Below, one piece after another: positions 1 through 5,217 of a stretch of 5,217 bases of DNA (position 1 is the first letter of the stretch; each line of letters begins with the position of its first letter). The notes under the pieces are model-generated. The model did no database searches. It was not told where the DNA came from and saw only the letters and a list, made by a program, of their open reading frames with translations. Source of the stretch: an uncultured Clostridia bacterium. GTDB taxonomy: Bacteria; Bacillota; Clostridia; HGM11327. A program made the position numbers and the translations under genes. Where the stretch lies: assembly GCA_905210525.1 (NCBI GenBank), contig CAJLXE010000130.1, positions 1 through 5,217 on the forward strand, written 5' to 3'.

Positions 1-645
1 CTCGGCGGTTTCTGCCGAAATCAACGCTTCGACAAATGCGTAATATTCTTCTTTTGTTAACGGGCAGTTTATATAATCATCTCCGCCGTCCGAATAACGC
101 GACCCTTTAAAACATTTTGTGTAATCAATACTTTCAGCATCTACAATAGGCGCAGAAGCGTCAAAAAAATTCAGAAAATCTTTTCCGCCAAGCGTCTCTT
201 TCATAGTCTTGCACAGCGCGTCCGACGCAAGCGGACCTGCCGCAATTACAGTATAATCCTCTATGCATGAATTTTTATATTCGTCATGCACTATGCTTAT
301 ATTTTTGCATGAAGAAATTTTATCTGTTACGTATTCCGCAAAAAGATTTCTGTCAACAGCAAGCGCTGCTCCTGCCGGAATTGAAGACTTATCTGCCGCT
401 TCCATAATTATCGAGTCAAGCCTACGCATTTCCTCTTTAAGCAAACCGCATGCATTGGTAACGGCATTCGACTTAAGTGAATTACTGCAAACCAGTTCCG
501 AAAAAAGATCCGTCGTATGCGCCGGAGTAGTTTTACCCGGACGCATTTCCCACAATTCAACGTCAATACCCCTTTTTGCGAGTTGCCATGCCGCTTCGCA
601 TCCCGCCAAGCCGGCACCTATTATCTTTACCTTACTTTTTTTCAT
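1..645 (-). CDS. trmFO: Methylenetetrahydrofolate-tRNA-(uracil-5-)-methyltransferase TrmFO, N-terminal 215 residues (3' end outside window)
   Basis: TrmFO (formerly Gid) makes 5-methyluridine at position 54 of the tRNA T-loop in the cytoplasm, using methylenetetrahydrofolate as carbon donor and reduced FAD. The visible part has the N-terminal FAD-binding motif GAGLAGCEAAW (residues 10-20), then EMRP (33-36), TPAH (40-43) and ELVCSNSLKSN (50-60). Cys53 falls at the same position as Cys53 of the B. subtilis enzyme. Further family blocks are PAGAALAVDRN, a DASAPIVD segment and NCPLTKEEY, with EALISAET at the edge. The family is about 435 residues long, so roughly half is present; the second conserved cysteine (near 226) lies just beyond the edge. 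The ATG at 643-645 is chosen because the residue count to Cys53 matches the family. It overlaps the end of topA by 14 nt and has no clear Shine-Dalgarno site, suggesting translational coupling to topA. The frame is open to base 1. Confidence 0.96.
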   Translation of the reverse strand, partial: MKKSKVKIIGAGLAGCEAAWQLAKRGIDVELWEMRPGKTTPAHTTDLFSELVCSNSLKSNAVTNACGLLKEEMRRLDSIIMEAADKSSIPAGAALAVDRNLFAEYVTDKISSCKNISIVHDEYKNSCIEDYTVIAAGPLASDALCKTMKETLGGKDFLNFFDASAPIVDAESIDYTKCFKGSRYSDGGDDYINCPLTKEEYYAFVEALISAETAE

Positions 646-2704
646 ACGGTCTTTTGAATTTGCATTTGAAATTTTTACAGATTTCCATATCACCGTTCTT
701 TGTTGAACGCAATACAAGATAATCTCCGCACTCAGGACATTTTTCTCCCGTAGGCGGATATGTCGAGGCAAAGTCGCATTCGGGATATCCCGGGCAACCG
801 AGAAATCTCATTCCCTTTTTGCTTCTTTTGTAAACCAGTTTTCTTCCGCACTTCGGGCACGGATATTCCGATTCTTCCACTATTGCCTTTGTGAAATTAC
901 ATTCAGGATATCCCGGGCACGCAAGAAATTCTCCGAATCTTCCGTCTTTTATGACCATCATTCTTCCGCATTTTTCGCACGGTATATCTGTAACTCTCGG
1001 TTCAAGCGTCACCTTTTCTATTGATTTATCGGCTTCTTCCAACATTTTTTCAAAAGGCGGATAAAATTTTCTTATAACTTCCACCCAATCCAGCTTACCT
1101 TCTTCTATTTCGTCAAGCTGATTTTCCATATCGGCAGTAAATCCATACGATATTATATTATCAAAATAATCAATTAATATTCTGTTTACAAGCCTGCCCA
1201 TTTCCGTCGGATACAATGCTTTTTTGTCTTTCTTTATATAATTTCTTTTGAGAACCAGCGCAACCGTGGGCGCAAAAGTACTCGGACGGCCTATTCCGAG
1301 TTCTTCAAGCTTTTTAACAAGCGATCCCTCCGTATATCTTGGCGATGGCTGTGTAAAATGCTGCTGCTGCTTCCAGTCTATGAACTTCAGAATATCCGAT
1401 ACGTTCATTTCCGGAAGAGTTTTATCTTTGCTTTCGGTCTCGTCCTCATATACCTTCTTATAGCCGTCAAATACAAGCACAGAACTGCTCGCCTTGAATA
1501 TATTTCCGTTGTTTTCAACATCTATGCCGACCGTATCGTAAACCGCTGATTTCATTTGTGACGCTATGAATCTGTTGTATATAAGTTTATAAAGTTTGAG
1601 ATTATCCGCGGTAAGAGACCCTGCAACGCTTTCCGGTGTAAGCTCTATATACGTAGGTCTTATTGCCTCGTGCGCGTCCTGTGAATTTTTCTTTTTGCTG
1701 TACACATTCGGCGACGCCGGCAAATATTCATCTCCGTAACGCTCCTTTATCGTACTTCTTACAGCGTCAAGAGCTTCTGCCGAAACTCTTGTAGAATCTG
1801 TTCTCATGTATGTTATAAGACCTATTGTTCCGTGACCTTTTATTTCAACGCCTTCATATATCTCCTGAGCGTTCTTCATGGTTCTTGACGTTGAGAAACC
1901 GAGATTCTTGAAAGCGTCCTGTTGGAGAGTGCTTGTTATAAAAGGCGGCAACGGATGCTTTTCGCGTGAAGAACGTTTAATTGCGGCAACCTTAAAATCA
2001 CCCGTACAGGATTCCTTTACTTTTTCTACCGCATCGGCATTTTCAAGCTTGATTTTGCCCGAAGCATTTCCGTAATATTCAATGGCAAATTTCTTTTTGC
2101 CGGTACTGTCCTTTACATTTGCTTCCAAAGACCAATATTCTTCCGGAACAAAAGCTTCTATTTCGTCTTCTCTGTCGCACACAAGCCGCACTGCAACCGA
2201 CTGCACTCTTCCGGCGCTCAGATGAGATTTTACTTTATGCCACAAAATAGGGCTTATCTGATATCCCACAAGCCTGTCAAGAACACGTCGTGCCTGCTGA
2301 GCGTCAACAAGATTCAGATTTATCTGCCTTGGATTTTTTATAGCCGACGTAACAGCCGTTTTTGTTATTTCGTTAAAAGTTATTCTGCATATCTTTTTTT
2401 CATCAACTTTAAGTATTTCGGACAAATGCCACGAAATAGCTTCTCCCTCTCTATCAGGGTCTGTTGCGAGATATATCATATCGGCTTTTTTTGCCGCCGC
2501 TTTAAGCTTTTCCACAACTTCCTTTTTATCTTTGAGTACTTTATATCGGGGTTTGAAATTATTGTCTACCTCAATACCGAGTGTAGTTTTAGGAAGATCG
2601 CGCACATGACCGTACGATGCTTCGATATCATAATTTGATCCCAAACATTTTTTTATTGTTTTTATTTTACCCGGTGACTCAATGATGATAAGTTTTTTTG
2701 CCAT
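632..2704 (-). CDS. topA: DNA topoisomerase I (type IA)
   Basis: TopA relaxes negatively supercoiled DNA by cutting one strand through a 5'-phosphotyrosine link and passing the other strand through the gap. The 690 residues match the usual size (B. subtilis TopA is about 690). The Toprim domain opens with IIIESPGK (residues 6-13, Glu9) and carries the Mg-binding triad Asp82, Asp84 and Glu86 in TDPDREGE. The active-site tyrosine is Tyr299 in ITYMRTDS. Other type IA signatures are SAGRVQSVAVRL (163-174), QDAHEAIRP (342-350), and TQPSPRYTEG with GIGRPSTFAPT (451-480). Three C4 zinc fingers end the protein: Cys576/579/596/602, Cys616/619/637/643 and Cys656/659/676/681. The ATG at 2702-2704 is the first possible start: the dprA stop codon is in the same frame nine sense codons upstream, with no start codon between. 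An AGGTC sequence 8 nt upstream is a weak ribosome site; a second AGGTC lies 13 nt further up. Confidence 0.98.
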   Translation of the reverse strand: MAKKLIIIESPGKIKTIKKCLGSNYDIEASYGHVRDLPKTTLGIEVDNNFKPRYKVLKDKKEVVEKLKAAAKKADMIYLATDPDREGEAISWHLSEILKVDEKKICRITFNEITKTAVTSAIKNPRQINLNLVDAQQARRVLDRLVGYQISPILWHKVKSHLSAGRVQSVAVRLVCDREDEIEAFVPEEYWSLEANVKDSTGKKKFAIEYYGNASGKIKLENADAVEKVKESCTGDFKVAAIKRSSREKHPLPPFITSTLQQDAFKNLGFSTSRTMKNAQEIYEGVEIKGHGTIGLITYMRTDSTRVSAEALDAVRSTIKERYGDEYLPASPNVYSKKKNSQDAHEAIRPTYIELTPESVAGSLTADNLKLYKLIYNRFIASQMKSAVYDTVGIDVENNGNIFKASSSVLVFDGYKKVYEDETESKDKTLPEMNVSDILKFIDWKQQQHFTQPSPRYTEGSLVKKLEELGIGRPSTFAPTVALVLKRNYIKKDKKALYPTEMGRLVNRILIDYFDNIISYGFTADMENQLDEIEEGKLDWVEVIRKFYPPFEKMLEEADKSIEKVTLEPRVTDIPCEKCGRMMVIKDGRFGEFLACPGYPECNFTKAIVEESEYPCPKCGRKLVYKRSKKGMRFLGCPGYPECDFASTYPPTGEKCPECGDYLVLRSTKNGDMEICKNFKCKFKRPYEKK

Positions 2705-2731
2705 ATATATTTGACCTGTTATGGAGACCTT

Positions 2732-3886
2732 TTATTGGTTCTCCTCATAAACCTTTCCGAATTTTTGTGTAATAATGCCCTTGAACTCAAGCATTGTAAG
2801 CGCATATCCGACGCTTGAAACATCCAGTTCCGAATTCATAACAATTTCATCAAACTGTTTTATTCTCGAACGTATCAAACCGAGAATTTCCTTTTCGTCC
2901 TCGCTAAGATCGGAATACTCTTTTGGTACGGATTTACGCTCATCCTGCGCATATTCAATCGGTTCTGCCGCAGACATGGCATATGTTCTGTCCAAAGAAT
3001 CATATGCGGTATATTCATGTCTGCCCAATATGTCATAAGGGTTAGTAACAGCCACCGCGCCCTCATTTATAAGCATTCTGTTTCCCGAAAATTCCGGTGC
3101 CGAGCTTCTGTCATCCAAAACGTAAACATCTCTGCCTTGTTCAAGAGCGTGATTTACTGTTGTAAGCGAACCGCTTTTCTCCGGTGCTTCTATAAGAAGC
3201 ACACTTTCACAAAGTCCGCTTATAATTCTGTTTCTGAACGGAATCGCATACTTGCCGGTTTTAGTGCCCGGCATATATTCAGATATAACAACTCCGTTTT
3301 CGCATATTTTATTATATAGTTCCTTATTTTCTTTCGGATATACAGTGTCAATTCCGGAAGCAAGCACTGCACAGGTCGCTCCCGTACTCATTGCCCCTAT
3401 ATGAGCTGCCGTTTCTATTCCTGCCGAAAGTCCGCCGACAACCGTGTATCCCTGTGCCGCAATTTCCCGTGCAAAGCTTCTTGCATGATATTTGCCTTTG
3501 TCGGTAGCGTCACGCGTACCTATAACGGCAATGCATCTGTTTCGGAGCAAAGAAATCTCGCCCTTGTAATAAATAACAAGGGGAGGATTGTTTATCCCGC
3601 AGAGCAGCTGAGGATAGTCGTAATCAAAATATGTAACAATACCCAAATCTTCGTTTTCCTCTAAAATGGGAATATACCTTTCAATTATATCGACCGTGGC
3701 AAATGCCGCTATTTTGTCAATAATGGTTTTTGACACATTATTCTTTGTGAAACATTTACCTGCCGTTTTGAAAATTTCTTTCGGCGACTCTACGTTTTCC
3801 AAAAGTTTTATCTTTACCGAAGAGCTTATGCCGGAAATATTTGAATACCATATCCAATAAATAATATCATTTTTCAAAGCATTCAC
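2732..3886 (-). CDS. dprA: DNA processing protein DprA (Smf), somewhat divergent
   Basis: DprA binds incoming single-stranded DNA, protects it and helps load RecA, mainly during transformation; many bacteria not known to be competent also carry it. The 384 residues show an N-terminal helical region (about 8-60, with YWIWYSNISGI), a Rossmann-like core (about 85-290) and a C-terminal winged helix (about 327-380). Core motifs are VIGTRDATDKGK (121-132), AHIGAM (161-166), VYPKENKELY (182-191), PFRNRIISGL (216-225), and IEA with SGSLTT (232-243). Arg125 and Lys185 align, from memory, with Arg115 and Lys175, the ssDNA-binding residues of pneumococcal DprA. Deviations are GGLSAGIE for the usual SGLA(R/K)GID, LDD at 257-259 for the usual PG after the last core strand, and GNRMLINEGA for GTNxLIxxGA. 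The start is GTG (3884-3886): an in-frame TGA lies two codons upstream, so nothing earlier is possible. It begins 7 nt after the rpoD stop with no good Shine-Dalgarno site, suggesting coupling to rpoD. Confidence 0.94.
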   Translation of the reverse strand: MNALKNDIIYWIWYSNISGISSSVKIKLLENVESPKEIFKTAGKCFTKNNVSKTIIDKIAAFATVDIIERYIPILEENEDLGIVTYFDYDYPQLLCGINNPPLVIYYKGEISLLRNRCIAVIGTRDATDKGKYHARSFAREIAAQGYTVVGGLSAGIETAAHIGAMSTGATCAVLASGIDTVYPKENKELYNKICENGVVISEYMPGTKTGKYAIPFRNRIISGLCESVLLIEAPEKSGSLTTVNHALEQGRDVYVLDDRSSAPEFSGNRMLINEGAVAVTNPYDILGRHEYTAYDSLDRTYAMSAAEPIEYAQDERKSVPKEYSDLSEDEKEILGLIRSRIKQFDEIVMNSELDVSSVGYALTMLEFKGIITQKFGKVYEENQ

Positions 3887-3893
3887 CCGTCAA

Positions 3894-5063
3894 TCACGTA
3901 TCTAAGAAATCCTTAAGCCTCTTGCTTCTGCTCGGGTGGCGCAACTTTCTCAATGCCTTGGCTTCAATTTGCCTTATACGTTCACGCGTAACATCAAAAG
4001 TTCTTCCAACCTCTTCAAGAGTATGCGCTCTGCCGTCTATAAGACCGAATCTGAGCATGAGAACCTTTTTCTCTCTGTCTGTAAGTGTTTCAAGTACTTC
4101 CATAAGCTGTTCTCTTAAAAGATTGTACGATGTTGAATCGGAAGGTGACATAACGTCATCGTCCTGTATAAAGTCGCCGAGATGGCTGTCTTCTTCCTCA
4201 CCGATAGGCGTTTCAAGAGAAACGGGATCCTGCGCAACCTTAAGTATTTCGCGCACCTTGTCTATGCCTATGTTCATTTCCACTGCGAGCTCCTCAGGTG
4301 TAGGCTGACGACCGAGCGTCTGAAGCATATTACGCTGGATTCTGTTCATTCTGTTTATGGTTTCCACCATATGTACAGGCACTCTTATGGTTCTTGCCTG
4401 ATCTGCTATTGAACGTGTTATAGCCTGTCTTATCCACCATGTGGCGTACGTACTGAATTTATAGCCTTTTCTGTAATCGAATTTATCAACGGCTTTTATG
4501 AGTCCCATGTTGCCTTCCTGAATAAGATCAAGGAAGAACATTCCGCGGTTGAGATATTTTTTGGCAATACTTACAACAAGTCTCAAGTTGGACTCGATAA
4601 GTCTGTCCTTTGCCGATGTATCGCCGAATTCAATTCGCTTTGCTATTTCGGTTTCCTCATCGGGAAGCAGCAGCGGCACTTTTCCTATTTCTTTCAGATA
4701 CATTCTTACCGGGTCATCTATGCGCACGCTGTCCGGGAGCTCCATAAATGTCTCTTCTATTTTCTTTTCATCAAATTCTTCGTCTATCGTGATGTTGAGA
4801 GATTTGAGGTTTTCGAGAAAATCTTCTATTTCGTCCGGTTCTATGTCAACATTGTCGAATGCATCGATAATTTCGGAATATGTCAGAAAGCCCTTTTCCT
4901 GACCCTTTTCGATAAGCTCCTTACACTTTTCGTCCTTTGATTTCACAACGCCTTCATCAATATCCATTTCGCCGTAGTCATCAAAGTTCTCAAGCTCCAT
5001 GAGATCGTCGTCTTCTTCCATCATTTCCTCGTCCATCATAAGATCCTCATTTTCGTAATCCAT
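3894..5063 (-). CDS. rpoD: RNA polymerase primary sigma factor RpoD/SigA (sigma-70 group 1)
   Basis: This is the housekeeping sigma factor that directs RNA polymerase to -10/-35 promoters. At 389 residues it is close to B. subtilis SigA (371) and lacks the large non-conserved insert of E. coli sigma-70. The regions in order are 1.1 (about 44-95), 1.2 from DDPVRMYLKEIG (116-127), 2.1-2.4 (about 151-230), 3 (about 231-310) and 4 (about 316-386). Region 2.4 has Trp209, Trp210, Gln213 and Thr216, equivalent to E. coli Trp433/434, Gln437 and Thr440, which melt and read the -10 element. Region 4.2 has VTRERIRQIEAKALRKLRHP with Arg360, Glu361 and Arg364, matching the -35-reading Arg584, Glu585 and Arg588. 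Residues 1-37 are unusually acidic (20 Asp/Glu) and rich in Met. The ATG at 5061-5063 is the earliest start because an in-frame TAA lies five codons upstream; AAAGAG 7 nt before it is a weak ribosome site. Met9 or Met10, preceded by GAGGA, are alternative starts. Confidence 0.98.
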   Translation of the reverse strand: MDYENEDLMMDEEMMEEDDDLMELENFDDYGEMDIDEGVVKSKDEKCKELIEKGQEKGFLTYSEIIDAFDNVDIEPDEIEDFLENLKSLNITIDEEFDEKKIEETFMELPDSVRIDDPVRMYLKEIGKVPLLLPDEETEIAKRIEFGDTSAKDRLIESNLRLVVSIAKKYLNRGMFFLDLIQEGNMGLIKAVDKFDYRKGYKFSTYATWWIRQAITRSIADQARTIRVPVHMVETINRMNRIQRNMLQTLGRQPTPEELAVEMNIGIDKVREILKVAQDPVSLETPIGEEEDSHLGDFIQDDDVMSPSDSTSYNLLREQLMEVLETLTDREKKVLMLRFGLIDGRAHTLEEVGRTFDVTRERIRQIEAKALRKLRHPSRSKRLKDFLDT

Positions 5064-5147
5064 GACAACACTCTTTTACGGGCACATAAGCATTTCTTAA
5101 TTTACGGTAAATGCCCGAACCTTTCTTTGGTATAATTATATAAATCT
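5064..5147 (-). promoter_or_regulatory. dnaG-rpoD intergenic leader with competing inverted repeats
   Basis: This 84-nt gap is the only sizeable non-coding stretch in the window. It holds three inverted repeats that share bases. CGGGCA (5079-5084) pairs with TGCCCG (5112-5117). GCATTT (5090-5095) pairs with AAATGC (5109-5114). ATTTAC (5100-5105) pairs with GTAAAT (5107-5112) around one base. The first and second cannot form together. In the rpoD-sense RNA, the long stem closes just before the weak AAAGAG ribosome site. A five-codon micro-ORF (ATG at 5091-5093, TAA at 5076-5078, encoding MLMCP) sits inside and is in frame with rpoD. No run of T follows either stem on either strand, so an intrinsic terminator is unlikely. 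Regulation through this leader is an inference from base pairing only. Confidence 0.35.
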
Positions 5148-5162
5148 TTATTTTTTTGTTTC
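5135..5162 (-). promoter_or_regulatory. Possible weak sigma-A promoter for rpoD
   Basis: On the minus strand a perfect TATAAT (5135-5140) lies in the palindrome TATAATTATA just after the dnaG stop codon. The best -35 candidate is GAAACA (5157-5162), which matches three of six TTGACA bases with a 16-nt spacer that is A-rich. The -35 match is poor and A+T-rich DNA gives TATAAT by chance, so this is tentative. If real, transcription would start about 60 nt before the rpoD ATG and the transcript would include the inverted repeats. Confidence 0.3.
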
Positions 5163-5217
5163 TTTTGCAAGTTTTTGCAGGCGTTCTATTTCTTTGAGTT
5201 GCCTCTGACACTCTTCG
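5148..5217 (-). CDS. dnaG: DNA primase DnaG, C-terminal 22 codons plus stop (5' part outside window)
   Basis: An open frame enters from the right edge and ends at a TAA (5148-5150). The 22 visible residues are charged and probably helical, ending KEIERLQKLAKETKK. This fits the C-terminal tail of bacterial DnaG, the primase that makes RNA primers for replication and whose C-terminal domain contacts the replicative helicase. No catalytic motif is visible, so the name rests mainly on position: dnaG directly precedes the primary sigma gene, on the same strand, in most Firmicutes and in the E. coli rpsU-dnaG-rpoD operon. The stop is 84 nt before the rpoD start. A different gene ending in a Lys/Glu-rich tail cannot be excluded from this fragment alone. 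Confidence 0.72.
   Translation of the reverse strand, partial: EECQRQLKEIERLQKLAKETKK

Noticed and set aside
408..617. Minus-strand open frame of 69 codons within trmFO in another frame
   Set aside because: It overlaps the FAD-binding and Cys53 region of trmFO in the wrong frame and shows no recognisable motif.
263..706. Plus-strand open frame of 147 codons
   Set aside because: It lies antisense to trmFO and the end of topA, both well supported by family motifs. Its product resembles no protein I recognise and no ribosome site precedes it.
783..919. 14-nt direct repeat GGATATCCCGGGCA at 783-796 and 906-919
   Set aside because: The copies are 123 nt (41 codons) apart and encode the CPGYPEC part of two related TopA zinc fingers. 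Finger duplication explains them, so no repeat element is called.
2222..2638. Plus-strand open frame of 138 codons opposite the topA Toprim region
   Set aside because: The minus strand encodes the conserved type IA catalytic domain here. The hydrophobic, Phe-rich product is what antisense reading of Lys/Glu-rich codons gives.
3922..4902. Several plus-strand open frames opposite rpoD, 60 to 128 codons
   Set aside because: They are Ser/Leu-rich shadows of the highly conserved sigma regions 2 to 4, with no independent support.
5079..5117. Intrinsic terminator after dnaG
   Set aside because: The CGGGCA/TGCCCG stem has a 27-nt loop and no U-tract follows on either strand, so it does not look like a Rho-independent terminator.
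1..5217. CRISPR array, insertion sequence, tRNA or rRNA gene, or defence system
   Set aside because: Reading both strands showed no regularly spaced repeats, transposase motifs, terminal inverted repeats or RNA-gene signatures. About 98% of the window is covered by five housekeeping genes.

Overview
The window looks like ordinary core-genome DNA from a low-G+C Gram-positive bacterium, most likely a member of the Clostridia. The clues are a short group-1 sigma factor of about 390 residues that resembles B. subtilis SigA, a folate-dependent TrmFO, a 690-residue TopA with three C4 zinc fingers, and moderately A+T-rich coding DNA. I cannot place the organism more precisely by reading alone.

Every real gene lies on the minus strand, so the biological order runs from high to low coordinates. 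The 3' end of the primase gene dnaG (5148-5217) is followed by an 84-nt leader (5064-5147) with inverted repeats, a possible -10 box and a five-codon micro-ORF. Then come rpoD/sigA (3894-5063), dprA (2732-3886), topA (632-2704) and the first 215 codons of trmFO, which runs off the window at base 1. Spacing is tight: 7 nt between rpoD and dprA, 27 nt between dprA and topA, and a 14-nt overlap between topA and trmFO. I see no terminator between rpoD and trmFO, so these four genes are probably one transcript, perhaps also fed by read-through from dnaG.

The genes belong to housekeeping information processing. They cover replication priming (DnaG), promoter recognition (primary sigma), protection of single-stranded DNA and RecA loading (DprA), relaxation of negative supercoils (TopA) and tRNA m5U54 methylation (TrmFO). 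In B. subtilis, dnaG-sigA and dprA-topA-trmFO are two separate clusters; here they are joined end to end.

I found no RNA gene, mobile element, CRISPR array or obvious new system. There is no gene-free stretch longer than 84 nt. The points most worth a second look are the rpoD leader, the very acidic N-terminus of the sigma factor, the divergent Rossmann core of DprA, the in-frame arrangement of dprA and topA, and the joined gene order.
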